A DNA stretch of 64,000 bases, from positions 13,410,001-13,474,000 of the forward strand of contig NC_073646.1 in assembly GCF_029407905.1 (NCBI RefSeq), given 5' to 3'. Every line of letters begins with the position of its first letter. Positions within the stretch are counted from its first letter, which is position 1. Source of the DNA: Bubalus kerabau. Its lineage: Eukaryota; Chordata; Mammalia; Artiodactyla; Bovidae. The translations under genes and the position numbers were made by a program. Of the stretch, positions 20,964-31,963 are shown one piece after another. The notes below the pieces were generated by a model. That model ran no database searches. It saw only the letters and a program-made list of their open reading frames with translations, and was not told the origin of the DNA.

Positions 20964-22799
20964 GATCAGATCAGATCAGATCAGTCGCTCAGTCGTGTCC
21001 AACTCTTTGTGACCCCATGAATCGTAGCACACCAGGCCTCCCTATCCATCACCAACTCCCGGAGTTCACTCAGACTCACGTCCATCGAGTCAGTGATGCC
21101 ATCCAGCCATCTCATCCTCTGTCGTCCCCTTCTCCTCCTGCCCCCAATCTCTCCCAGCATCAGAGTCTTTTCCAATGAGTCAACTCTTCCCATGAGGTGG
21201 CCAAAGTACTGGAGTTTCAGCTTTAGCATCATTCCTTCCAAAGAAATCCCAGGGCTGATCTCCTTCAGAATGGACTGGTTGGATCTCCTTGCAGTCCAAG
21301 GGACTCTCAAGAGTCTTCTCCAACACCACAGTTCAAAAGCATCAATTCCTCAGTATTCAGCCTTCTTCACAGTCCAACTCTCACATCCATACATGACCAC
21401 AGGAAAAACCATAGCCTTGACTAGAAGGACCTTTGTTGGCAAAGTAATGTCTCTGCTTTTGAATATGCTATCTAGGTTGGTCATAACTTTCCTTCCAAGG
21501 AGTAAGCATCTTTTAATTTCATGGCTGCAGTCACCATCTGTAGTGATTTTGGAGCCCAGAAAAATAAAGTCTGACACTGTTTCCCCATCTATTTCCCATG
21601 AAGTGGTGGAACCGGATGCCATGATCTTTGTTTTCTGAATGTTGAGCTTTAAGCCAACTTTTTCACTGTCCACTTTCACTTTCATCAAGAGGCTTTTGAG
21701 TTCCTCTTCACTTTCTGCCATTAAGGTGGTGTCATCTGCATATCTGAGGTTATTGATATTTCTCCTGGCAATCTTGATTCCAGCTTGTGTTTCTTCCAGT
21801 CCAGCGTTTCTCATGATGTACTCTGCATAAAAGTTAAATAAACAGGGTGACAATATACAGCCTTGACGTACTCCTTTTCCTATTTGGAGCCAGTCTGTTG
21901 TTCCATGTCCAGTTCTAACTGTTGCTTCCTGACCTGCATACAGGTTTGTCAAGAGGCAGATCAGGTGGTCTGGTATTCCCATCTCTTTCAGAATTTTCCA
22001 CAGTATATTGTGATCCACACAGTCAAAGGCTTTGGCATAGTCAATAAAGCAGAAATAGATGTTTTTCTGGAACTCTCTTGCTTTTTCCATGATCCAGCAG
22101 ATGTTGGCGATTTGATCTCTGGTTCCTCTGCCTTTTATAAAACCAGCTTGAACATCTGGAAGTTCACGGTTCACGTGTTGCTGAAGTCTGGCTTGGAGAA
22201 TTTTGAGCATTACTTTACTAGCGTGTCAGATGAGTGCAATTGTGCAGTAGTTTGAGCATTCTTTGGCATTGCCTTTCTTTGGGATTGGAATGAAAACTGA
22301 CCTTTTCTAGTCCTGTGGCCAGTTGAGTTTTCCAAATTTGCTGGCATATTGAGTGCAGCACTTTCACAACATCATCTTTCAGGATTTGGAATAGCTCAAC
22401 TAGAATTCCATCACCTCCACTAGCTTTGTTCATAGTGATGCTTTCTAAGGCCCACTTGACTTCACATTTCAGAATGTCTGGCTCTAGGTCAGTGATCACA
22501 CCATCGTGATTATCTGGGTCGTGAAGATCTTTTTTGTACAGTTCTTCTATGTATTCTTGCCATCTCTTCTTAATATCTTCTGCTTCTGCTACGTCCATAC
22601 CATTTCTGTCCTTATTCTGACAGAATGTGGTCCACTGGAGAAGGGAATGGCAAACCACTTCAGTATTCTTGCCTTGAGAACCCCATGAACAGTATGAAAA
22701 GGCAAAATGATAGGATACTGAAAGAGAAACTCCCCAGAACAGTAGGTGCCCAATATGCTACTGGAGATCAGTGGAGAAATAACTCCAGAAAAAATGAAG
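20964..22799 (-). mobile_element. BovB copy 2 (antisense) with inverted 5' segment
   Basis: 3' end at 20964 with the (TCAGA)n tail; antisense BovB runs to about 22620. From about 22620 to 22799 the sequence is the BovB 5' region in the opposite (plus) orientation ('ccactggagaagggaatgg'...'caaaatgataggatac'), with the intervening endonuclease region absent. With the 9-bp TSD this is the structure expected of twin priming: one insertion, 5' segment inverted, internal deletion at the switch. Confidence 0.9.
20981..22658 (-). pseudogene. BovB RT pseudogene of copy 2
   Basis: The best antisense RT in the window: a 286-codon open stretch (22210 down to 21350) with 'QAGFIKGRGTRDQI', motif A 'FIDYAKAFDCVDH' and 'YADDTTLMAES' intact. 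The same frame reopens at 21310-20981 (basic C-terminal region); the two are separated by a CGA to TGA change near 21347. Upstream there is a 2-base deletion near 22320 ('ACTCAACTGG' where consensus has two more bases) and a TGG to TAG just after it. So one frameshift and two nonsense changes inactivate an otherwise well-kept RT. Confidence 0.85.
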
Positions 22800-23298
22800 G
22801 TCCCATCACTTTATGGCATATAGATGGGGAAACAATGGAAACAGTGACAGACTTTATTTTTTTGGACTCCAAAATCACTGAAGATGGTGACTGCAGCCAT
22901 GAAATTAAGAGACTCTTGCTCCTTGGAAGAAAAACTATAACCAAACTAGACAGCATATTAGAAAGTAGAGACATTACTTTGCCAACAAAGGTCCATTTAA
23001 TCAAAGCTATGGTTTTTCCAGCAGTCATGTATGGATGTGAGAATTGAACCATAAAGAAAGCTGAGCACAAAGCATTGATGCTTTTGAACTGTGGTGTTGG
23101 AGACTACTCTTGAGAGTCCCTTGGACTGTGAGGAGATCAAACCAGTCAATCCTAAAGGAAATCAGTCCTGAATACTCATTGGAAAGACTAATGCTGAAGC
23201 TGAAGCTCCTCCAATACTTTGGCCACCTGATGTGAAGAACTGATAGTTAAAATTACAGAAATCAAGCATCTAGCCTTCTTTTATAAATAGACTATTTT

Positions 23299-23501
23299 CA
23301 TGTTGACCCTTGAACAACATGGGGAGGGGTTAATCTGTATATAGTTTATAATTGGCCCTCCATATCTGCAGTTTCTCTGTTATCTGTGGATTCAACCAAC
23401 CGTGGACCTGACTGTGTAGCTCTGAGGTATTTACTATTGGAAAATACCTAGGTACCAGTAGACCCTTGCAGTTAAAACCCAGGTTGTTCAAGGGTCAACT
23501 G
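23299..23501. mobile_element. Tigger-like (TcMar) DNA transposon remnant
   Basis: Inverted ends: left ttgacccttgaacaac, right gttgttcaagggtcaa. Internal 'tctgtggattcaaccaacc' is typical of Tigger. A TA follows the right end, as expected of a TA target. Only about 200 bases remain; no transposase. Confidence 0.85.
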
Positions 23502-23519
23502 TATTTCAGAGTCACCAGA

Positions 23520-23950
23520 TTTTTTCTTTTTAATTGGAGGATAATTGCTTTACAATGTTGCATTAGTTTCTGCTGTACAATGATGTGAACCAGTTATATA
23601 TATACATATATCCCCTCCCTCGTGAGCTTTCCTCCCACCTCCCACCCCACCCCTCTAGGTTATCACAGACGACCAAGCTGAGCTCCTTGTGTTATACAGC
23701 ACCTTCCCACTGGTTATCTACTTTACACATGGTGGTGTATATATGTCAACACTACTCTCTCAACTTGTCCTGCCTTCTCCTTCCTGCCCTGTGTTCGCAA
23801 GTCTGTTGCGTATGTCTGTGTCTCTATTCGTGCCCTGCAAATAGGTTCATCAGTCTATATATATGCATTAATATATAATATTTGTTTTTCTCCTTCTGAC
23901 TTACTTCACTGTGTATGGAAGACTCTAGGTTCATCTACCTCACTAAGATT
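23520..23950 (-). mobile_element. L1 3' UTR (antisense)
   Basis: 'gctttacaatgttgcatt', 'tctgctgtacaatgatg', 'cctcccaccccaccc' and 'ttacttcactgtgtatgg' are antisense bovine-style L1 3' end text. 5'-truncated at about 23950. Confidence 0.75.
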
Positions 23951-24400
23951 GTTTCTTAAAAGAGAATTCCTGTTAATAAATTCAGCAGAAATTATATAAT
24001 TTTGAGATTGCTATTTTTCAATCACTAAAAGTGGGACAACCAGTACCTCCAGATGTGATGCCATAGGAAGCAAAGAGAGGTACCCAAGATGGTTTTTTTC
24101 CAGAAGAAAACAAGCATAAAAATCATAAAGCTTCTAACCCTAACTACCAGATTACAAGAAATAAAGGAAAGGGAGGAAGTTGTTAAAAAGTCACAAGGTT
24201 AGAATCAGCCAAATCTCAGATGTAGAAAGTTCTAACAGGCAGTGACTCATTTTTTTGTTCACAAATAAATAGCATGAACCAAAAAAAAGGTGGGGAGATT
24301 AATTATCACAGTTGTATTCTTATATAAACTGTTATAGTTAAAAGGCAAGAATTATCTGGATCCCAATCACAAAAAAAATGTAACTATAAAAATACATTTT
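23951..24400. other. Unassigned sequence
   Basis: A-rich, no family assigned. Confidence 0.4.
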
Positions 24401-24410
24401 AAGAATTTCA

Positions 24411-25441
24411 TCTCAAATATACAAGCAACTCCTACAGCTCAATTCCAGGAAAATAAATGACCCAATCAAAAAATGGGCCAAAGAACTAAATAGACATTTC
24501 TCCAAAGAAGACATACAGATGGCTAACAAACACATGAAAAGATGCTCAACATCACTCATTATCAGAGAAATGCAAATCAAAACCACTATGAGGTACCATT
24601 TCACGCCAGTCAGAATGGCTGCTATCCAAAAGTCTACAAGAATAAATGCTGGAGAGGGTGTGGAAAAAAGGGAACCCTCTTACACTGTTGGTGGGAATGC
24701 AAACTAGTACAGCCACTATGGAGAACAGTGTGGAGATTCCTTAAAAAACTGGAAATAGAACTGCCTTATGACCCAGCAATCCCACTGCTGGGCATACATA
24801 CTGAGGAAACCAGAAGGGAAAGAGACACGAGTACCCCAGTGTTCATCGCAGCACTGTTTATAATAGCCAGGACATGGAAGCAACCTAGATGTCCATCAGC
24901 AGATGAATGGATAAGAAAGCTGTGGTACATATACACAATGGAGTATTACTCAGCCATTAAAAAGAATACATTTGAATCAGTTCTAATGAGGTGGATGAAA
25001 CTGGAGCTTATTATACAGAGTGAAGTAAGCCAGAAAGAAAAACACCAATACAGTATACTAACGCATATATATGGAATTTAGAAAGATGGTAACAATAACC
25101 CTGTATATGAGACAGCAAAAGAGACACTGATGTATAGAACAGTCTTTTGGACTCTGTGGGAGAGGGAGAGGGTGGGAAGATTTGGGAGAATGGCATTGAA
25201 ACATGTATAATATCATATATGAAACGAGTCACCAGTCTAGGTTAGATGCACGATACCGGATGCTTGGGGCTGGTGCACTGGGATGACCCAGAGGGATGGT
25301 GTGGGGAGGGAGGAGGGAGGAGGGTTCAGGATGGGGAACATGTGTATACCTATGGTGGATTCATGTTGATATATGGCAAAACCAATACAATATTGTAAAG
25401 TTAAAAAATAAAATAAAACAAATTTTAAAAAATTTAAACAA
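24411..25441 (+). mobile_element. Young L1 LINE, 5'-truncated
   Basis: Contains the C-terminus of ORF2 with a natural stop, then the full 3' UTR including the G-rich segment 'gggagggaggagggagg' and an A-rich tail. TSD aagaatttca at 24401-24410 and 25442-25451. Few differences from the other bovine-style L1 ends here, so probably a recent insertion. Confidence 0.9.
24542..25081 (+). pseudogene. L1 ORF2 C-terminal fragment (open, 5'-truncated)
   Basis: A 179-codon open frame ending at the usual ORF2 stop. It contains the CX3CX7HX4C cysteine motif of L1 ORF2 proteins (C36, C40, H48, C53; codons 24647-24700) and the following conserved 'AIPLLGIHTEE' and 'EYYSAIKKN' segments. Endonuclease and RT are absent because of truncation, so it is a remnant and not a functional gene. 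Confidence 0.85.
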
Positions 25442-25645
25442 AAGAATTTCAAACATAAGCCAAGTAGTAGCTAAGATATAAGAAATTATTTTCATAAATA
25501 GTTTCAGTTATAAGCACCTCCACAAATATTATCTAAAATCTACAATTTTGTATAGAAGGTCATAGCCAGTAATATTCAATTCATTTCTTCAAGTGCTCTG
25601 ACTTATCTCAATATGAAAATCACTTCAAGTGTATAAAAAAGAGTT

Positions 25646-27091
25646 GAGGGCACCTTATCTTTGATAAAGGAGGCAAAAATATATAATGGAGAAAAGACAG
25701 TCTCTTCAACAAGCGGTTCTGAGAAAACTGGTCAACTACATACAAAAGAATGAAATCAGAACACTTCCTAACACCATACACAAAAATAAACTCAAAATGG
25801 ATTAAAGAATAAGTAAAAAGTTTATATACCATAAATTGTATGTAAATCTGAAAATAAAATATGATGAAAAGGAAAAAAAAAAGATCTAAATATAAAACCA
25901 GAAACTATAAACTCTTAGAGGGAAACATAGAGAACACTCTCTGACATAAATCACAGTGAGATCCTCTATGACCCACCTCCTAGGATAATGGAGATAAAAA
26001 CAAAAATAGACAAATGGGACCTAATTAAACTTAAAAGCTTTTGCACAATGAAGGAAACTATAAGCAAGGTGAAAAGACGACTCTCAGAATGGGAGAAATA
26101 TACAGCAAATGAAACAACTGATGAAGAATTAATCTCCAAAATATACAAGTATCTCATGCAACTCAATATTAGAAAAGCAACCCAATCGAAAAGTAGGCAG
26201 ATCTCAACAGACATTTGTCCAAAGAAGACATGCAGATAGCTAATAAATACATGAAAAGATGTTCAATATTGCTCATTATTAGAGAAATGAAATAAAAACT
26301 ACATGAGGTATCATCTCACACTGGCCATCATCAAAAAGTCTACAAGCAATAAATGCTGGAGAGGGTGTAGAGAAAAGGGAACCCTCTTGCACTGCGTGGG
26401 AATGCAAACTGATAGAGCCACTGTGGAGAACAGTGTGGAGCTTCCTTAAAAAACTAGGGAAAAGCTATCATACAACCCAGCAATCCCACTACTGGGCATA
26501 TACCCTGAGGAAACCAGAACTGAAAAAGACGCATATACTCTATGTTCATTGCAGCACTATTTACAATAGCTAAGACATGGAAGCAAACTAGATGTCCAAT
26601 GACAGATGAATGCATAAGGAAATTGTGGTTCCATATACACAATGGAATATTACCCAGCTATGTAAAGGAACACATTTGAGTCAGTTCTAATGAGGAACCT
26701 AGAGCCTATTATACAGAGTGAAGTAGTCAGAAAGAGAAAGACAAATATCGTATATTAATGCATATACACGGAATCAAGAAAGTACTGATGATCCTACTTG
26801 CAGGGCAGCAAAGGAGACACAGACGTTTTGGACACAGTAGGTGAAGGAGAGTGTGGGATGATATGAGGGAATCGCCGTGAAACACATACATTACCATATG
26901 ATTAAACACATAGCCCGTGGGAATTCACTGCATGATGCAGGAAAGTCCGTGCTCTGTGACAACCTAGAGGTGTAGGATGGGGAGAGAACTGGGGAGAGGG
27001 CTCAAGAGAAAGAGGACATATGTGTACCCAATGCCGATGCATTGATGTATGGCGAAACCATTATCCTCTAATTTAAAAAAATAAGATACAC
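25646..27091 (+). mobile_element. Older L1 LINE, 5'-truncated
   Basis: Begins in late ORF2 ('caccttatctttgataaagg'), passes 'aaatgggacctaattaaac', and ends in an A-rich tail. Frame is broken throughout. Candidate TSD: gtataaaaaagagttg near 25631 and gtttaaaaagttg near 27092 (imperfect). More diverged than the copy directly upstream. Confidence 0.85.
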
Positions 27092-27104
27092 TGTTTAAAA
27101 AGTT

Positions 27105-27636
27105 GAAACATCTTTACCAAAGTAAATGGCTTATTTGCAAAGTGTATCCTAGTCCTTCCTATTTTAATCTGAAGAAAGCCAAATTTTTCTTTGTTTCTAT
27201 TTCAAGCATAGGCTGTGTTGTGTGTGTGTGTGTGTGTGCACATGCATGTATGTTTGTATCAGAAATGTCTAAGCAGACTTTGTTTTTATTAACAGAAGCA
27301 CACAAGGTTTCATTCTCTAACATGTGTCCTGTACAAACTGTGATGAGCTCTTCAACTATGAGGTCCTTAAATATCCCAAATAAGACTGTACAAAACAGAG
27401 CAAACATATCCCAAAGTCATAGACCAACTCTGAGAGTAAATAAACAAAATATTTTAAAGTGAAACTGAACAAACATTCAAAGCATGGCCAAAAAAAAAAA
27501 AAAAAAAAGATTTTAAGACAAATGTAGAACTTTGAATATGAACCAAGTAGTAGAGGATATATATTAAATTACTGTTGAACTTGTCAGGTATGATTAATAA
27601 TATTATAGTTCTGCTTTTAAAAGATTCTTTATCAGT
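27105..27636. other. Unassigned sequence with microsatellite and poly-A
   Basis: Contains a (GT)n tract at 27218-27238 and an A run at 27490-27508. The 119-codon frame at 27103-27462 crosses the GT tract and has no domain. Confidence 0.45.
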
Positions 27637-27645
27637 TATTAATGC

Positions 27646-27844
27646 TATCCCTGGGAGTCTCCAGGCAAGAATACTGGAGTGGGTTGCCATTTCCTTCTCC
27701 AATGCGTGAAAGTGAAAAATGAAAGTGAAGTCGCTCAGTCGTGTCCGACTCTTAGTGACCCCATGGACTGCAGCCTACCAGGCTCCTCCATCCATGGGAT
27801 TTTCCAGGCAAGAGTACTGGAGTAGGGTACCATTGCCTTCTCCG
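27646..27844 (-). mobile_element. BOV-A2-type SINE missing its 3' end, with TSD
   Basis: Antisense two-unit BOV-A2, but the unit carrying the normal 3' end begins only at 'cctgggagtctccaggc', about 70 bases short. Perfect TSD tattaatgc at 27637-27645 and 27845-27853, so the shortened form was itself inserted. Confidence 0.85.
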
Positions 27845-27954
27845 TATTAATGCATACTATATTATTCATAGTTGAAATGCTATAATATTTTATTTGCTTT
27901 AAACTATTACAGAAAAAAATAAATAAAATAAACAAACCAGGAAGAGTAGCTGAA

Positions 27955-28083
27955 TGAAGAGTGGCAAATGTTAATAATAGTTGAAGCTGAGTGGTTAGTC
28001 CCTGAAGGATCATTATATAGTGGCTCTATTTTTGTGTTTGCTCAAAATTTTCCATAAAAAGATTTTTAAAAAGAAAAAATAAC
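27955..28083 (+). repeat. L1M-like 3' end
   Basis: 'ggatcattatatagtggctc' and 'caaaattttccataaaaag' resemble the 3' terminus of old L1M. Confidence 0.4.
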
Positions 28084-29219
28084 AGTTATTCAGAGACACA
28101 TCCAAACTAGCCCTTAGTGAGCGCCACCCCTGAGCCAGGTCCTGTGCTAGAATTAGGAATACAAAGATGAATCACTCATGGACTCCAACTTCAAGGACTT
28201 TTCATTGGAGTATAGTAGTTCAAGGAGTCAAGAGGTAATTACCATATAGATGCATATTCCCACTGGGAAGACTTTGCCAAGCTGTGCATTCCTTTTGATG
28301 GCCCACTTATGGTTATCTTTCCACTCTCAAAGAATGTCAACCCTGAGGTATCTGCCATTCTTTGAAATACTGTCTCAAATCCAAAGGAAGGCAAGCCTTG
28401 GAGGCCAAGGATGGAAAAAGGCCAATGAGTGGTGGGTAAGCCAACATTCCCCAGTGCGAGTTATCACAGTTCTGGGCTGTCACTCAAAGAAGGAGTAGCT
28501 TCTCCAGCTGACATTTGGAGAATATCAGGGCTTTATGGCAGCTGGTGGGTGGGCATACTGGGCTGGCACTTCACCATGAGGTGATGGGATAAGCCATCAA
28601 CACTTCTCAACAGATCAAATTTGAAAGGGATTCCCTGTAAATAGACCAGGTGAAAGGCTTGGACACTCTCCATGGTGGAAAACTCGTATTTGTTAGCACA
28701 CTCATGTTCATCAACAGAAGCTGCCATTTCCTGAACACCTGGAATGGGCTCTGCTTTGTGCAGTGTAATTTGTATATGTGATTTCATGTAATGCTCACTA
28801 TGAACTTGCAAGCATTTTGACATATAAGAAACTAAGACTTAGAGAAGTGAACTGTTCATGGTCAAAAAGTGTTTAGAGTTTGTTTTGTTTTGAATCAATT
28901 AAAACAAAACAACAACCAAAATAAAACAATATGCAGGCCAAATAAAGCACACTTCTGTGGGCTAGCTCAGCCATAGTTTCCAATTTGAGACCTACACTGT
29001 ACCCCAATGCTTTACCAAATGCACCTCTTACTAAAGCCTTCTTTATTTGCCAGCTTAAAAAATAATAGTTCTAGAGCCCTGGGTTCTAGAGCATGGAATG
29101 CAAGGCAATTCCACTCTCTCTTTCACATGATATGGAATGACCAATTTCTAATTGGAAATACACATTTCTTGGGCAATGTGTTTTCTCTTTCCCTTCTTCT
29201 AAGGACACTAATCTTTGTC
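28084..29219. other. Unassigned, mostly unique; MIR near 28735-28870
   Basis: A short antisense MIR-like segment ('atgtgatttcatgtaatgc', 'agaaactaagacttagag') is the only repeat I see. No coding support for the 82 to 96 codon frames. Confidence 0.4.
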
Positions 29220-29345
29220 AAGGGTCAAGGCTTCACCCTTATGATTTCATTTAGCTTTACTTCCTAAGAGGCCCTATCTCCAAATGCCATCATACTGGGG
29301 GCTAAGACTTTAATGTACGAATTTGGGAAGGGCATAAACACTCAA
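29220..29345 (-). mobile_element. MaLR LTR fragment (MLT1/MST-like, antisense)
   Basis: 'ggccctatctccaaatgcc', 'catactgggggctaagac' and 'gtacgaatttgggaaggg' are antisense text of the 5' part of MaLR LTRs. No internal sequence is seen. Confidence 0.6.
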
Positions 29346-29938
29346 TTTATAGGACTCTATACAGGTGAGTTGTCACAGCTGAGCCTGGCAAGTACACAAA
29401 CTCACGGCATCGATGGGAAACACCAGAATGTGTAAAATGTGCACACAGTATGGAAATACTGCATTTAGACACAGATATGGAGAGAGAAGCCGAACTATCA
29501 CTCCTGTTTCAAGCCCAGGAATTACATCAACCATTTGCCTCTGGTATGGAAAACTCTCCTTCTCTATTTGTTTGTGAAAACTGCCTGTCATGAATAAGAG
29601 ATCAAAGTAGAAATGTATATCAAACCCAATGCAGCAGGAGTTGGGGCAGCCGGGAAGGGAATATGGTGAATTATAAATCCTCCAAGAGAAAAGGAAGTCT
29701 GTACAACTCTCTTGAGCAAAACCTTGACAACAAAAGAAGAACCATCATCATCCAAGAGCCTAAAGGATGTGCTGTCCAAACGCTGTTCTACCAGCATGAA
29801 TGGATCATCCCATTATGTTCAACAACCACTTTACAAAACAGATTTAAGTACTGGCCAGTTATCTGACTAAGTCAGGATTGGCTTGCCATTCAGCTATAGT
29901 AGGTGATCAGATGGTATAGACAAGGAATGAAAGTTTAA
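29346..29938. other. Unassigned sequence
   Basis: Nothing recognised. Confidence 0.4.
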
Positions 29939-29939
29939 G

Positions 29940-30365
29940 GGTCAGTGTAGACCTGGGTTCGGGAGAAGGCAATGGCACCCCACTCCAGTACTCTTGCCTG
30001 GAAAATTCCATGGATGGAGGAGCCTGGTAGGCTGCAGTCCATGGGGTCGCGAAGAGTCAGACACGACTGAGCAACTTCACTTTCACTTTTCACTTTCATG
30101 CATTAGAGAAGGAAATGGCAACCCACTCCAGTGTTCTTGCCTGGAGAATCCCAGGGATGGGGGAGTCTGGTGGGCTGCCATCTATGGGGTCGCACAGAGT
30201 CGGACACGACTGAAGCAACTTAGCAGCAGAAGCACCAGACCTGGGTTCAAATTCCACTTGCATCACCTACAAATTACCTATAAAATCCATTTCAGCAACA
30301 AACATGACCCACCTGAATCTACTTTCCAGATTTGTAAAATGGAGATAATAATATATTTCTCCTAA
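29940..30365 (+). repeat. MIR SINE (sense), split by BOV-A2
   Basis: 'agacctgggttcaaattcc' and 'cagatttgtaaaatggag' are MIR; the element is split at its start by the BOV-A2 at 29961-30236. Confidence 0.7.
29961..30236 (+). mobile_element. BOV-A2-type SINE, full length
   Basis: Two Bov-A units joined by 'ttcactttcacttttcac', ending 'acttagcagcagaagca'. Perfect 12-bp TSD agacctgggttc at 29949-29960 and 30237-30248, inside MIR. Confidence 0.95.
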
Positions 30366-30384
30366 GGTCCATTGGAAAAAAAGT

Positions 30385-30530
30385 GTTGAGTGCTATTTAC
30401 ATGCCAGGTCCCATGCTAAACTTACAACCTTCCCAACAGCCAGTGATGTAGATTTCTAACCCATATTATCCCATATTACAGACAATGAAACTGAGGCACA
30501 GAGAAGTTAAATAACTTTCCTAAGTGCACA
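30385..30530 (-). repeat. MIR SINE (antisense)
   Basis: 'gtgctatttacatgccagg' then 'caatgaaactgaggcacag', 'gttaaataactttcc'. Confidence 0.7.
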
Positions 30531-30652
30531 TATTTGAGGGAGTATGTATGTGACATTTAGCTGCTTCTAGGCACAGGTACACTCTCAAAAAGTGCTTCCT
30601 CCTCACCCTATGTTGCTTTCAAACACTAATAAACTTTGGGTTTAGGCAGTTG

Positions 30653-30752
30653 TTGATCTTGTCATTCAGTTGTATCTGATTCTCTGCAGCCCTATGAACT
30701 GCAGCACGCCAGGCTTCCCTGTCCTTCACTATCTCCTAGAGTTTGCTCAAGC
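30653..30752 (-). mobile_element. Very short BovB 3' end (antisense)
   Basis: About 100 bases: 'gtcattcagttgtatctg' to 'ctcctagagtttgctcaag'. Perfect 10-bp TSD taggcagttg at 30643-30652 and 30753-30762. Extreme 5' truncation. Confidence 0.9.
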
Positions 30753-30954
30753 TAGGCAGTTGAGACCCCTTTGAAATGTAAATATTTTAACTAGGGCAGA
30801 TAGAACATTAAACCATATCAGTCAAGAAATAAAATTACCATAGCATCTTGTTTTCCAAACTTCCCCCAAGATAAAAAAATCATTTGGGACTCTTGATCTC
30901 TTTCCCCTCTTCCCAGGACCTTGCCCTGATGATTCTGAAGCAACAGATTGAGCT

Positions 30955-31015
30955 AGAGGACTGGAAATTTTTATTCTTAAACTTTCAGGTAATACTGATG
31001 CTCAAGGAAAATGTT
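30955..31015 (+). repeat. MER5-like hAT fragment
   Basis: 'tttcaggtaatactgatgc' with the preceding A/T-rich words resembles the right part of MER5A. Weak, but it explains an exon-like segment here. Confidence 0.35.
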
Positions 31016-31061
31016 CACCTGATCCCCAAGGAGAAGAGACTTCTAGGAATTATATGGCCAT

Positions 31062-31375
31062 ATTCCCCTGAGAGCTCAGTTGTTAAAGAATCCGCCTGCA
31101 ATGCAGGAGACCCTGGTTCGATTCCTGGGTTGGGAAGATCCAGTGGAGAAGGGATAGGCTACCCACTCCAGTATTCTTGGCTGCCCTTGTGGTTCAGGTG
31201 GCAAAGAATCTGCCTGCAATGCAGGAGACCTGGGTTTGATCCCTGGGTTGGGAAGATCCCCTGGAGAAGGGAAAGGCTAGCCACTCCAGTATTCTGGCCT
31301 GGAGAATTCCATGGACTGTATAGTCCATGGGGTTGCAAAGAGTTGGACACAACTGAACAATTTTGACTTCACTTC
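31062..31375 (+). mobile_element. Bov-tA2-type SINE
   Basis: Two tRNA-like heads, the first with B box ggttcgattcc at 31115-31125, then the Bov-A body ending 'gacacaactgaacaa'. TSD unclear. Confidence 0.9.
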
Positions 31376-31429
31376 AAATGGCATGATAAACTCTTATAGT
31401 AAGAAAGGATGTGAGACCTTACTGAATGG

Positions 31430-31555
31430 TATCCCTTCATTTTACTGATGGGGAAAACTGAGTCCTGGCGAGGGGAAGTGACTTGTCCCAAAGCCACACA
31501 ATCTATGTAGGGCAGATGTGAAAATTGAACCAATGTTTCCTGACCCATCAAGACA
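31430..31555 (-). repeat. MIR SINE (antisense)
   Basis: 'cattttactgatggggaaa' and 'gtgacttgtcccaaagcc'. Confidence 0.7.
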
Positions 31556-31730
31556 CTCTTCTTTAACATCTTCAGGACAAGCAAGTATTGGTGAGGTGAG
31601 AGGTAGAAGCAATTAAACACAGGGAGATATCCAAGTAAGGTAAGTTTGGATGGTACACGTGTGAATGACCCTGAGCAGCTCAGGAGAAAACAAGAGAGGC
31701 AGAAAAGGGGAAAATAAAACAATGGTTTCT

Positions 31731-31963
31731 GGGACTTTCCTTGCGGTCCAGTGGTTCAGAATCTTCCTGCCAATGCAGGAGACATGGGTTCAATCTCTGG
31801 TCCAAGAAGATCCCACATGTCCTGGGGCAGCTAAGCCCGTTCACCACAACTACTGAAGCCCTAGAGATCAGACACCCAAACTAGAGAGTAGCCCCCACTC
31901 CCCACAACTAGAGAGAAACACAAGACCCAGCACAGCCAAAAATAAATAAGCAATTTTTTTTTT
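31731..31963 (+). mobile_element. CHR-type SINE
   Basis: 'gggactttccttgcggtcc' head to 'cacagccaaaaataaat' and an A/T tail. Confidence 0.9.

Larger units (their letters stand above)
20001..23245 (+). mobile_element. BovB copy 1 (sense), split by BovB copy 2
   Basis: Left part 20001-20963 and right part 22809-23245 are colinear halves of one BovB; the coding sequence resumes at the interrupted point. It starts inside ORF2 just upstream of the RT domain and ends short of the terminus ('ggccacctgatgtgaagaac'). The insertion lies between TSD words gtcccatca at 20955-20963 and 22800-22808. Confidence 0.9.

Noticed and set aside
21350..22210. 286-codon minus-strand frame as a host gene
   Set aside because: It is BovB reverse transcriptase (YADD, AFDCVDH) and its element has one frameshift and two stop codons.
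24542..25081. Complete L1 ORF2
   Set aside because: Only the C-terminal 179 codons are present; endonuclease and RT are truncated away.
30900..30991. Exon-like segment: pyrimidine tract plus CAG, about 70 open bases, then CAG/GTAATA donor-like site
   Set aside because: The donor side coincides with MER5-like text and no partner exons or protein family are recognisable; a single short candidate exon is not enough.
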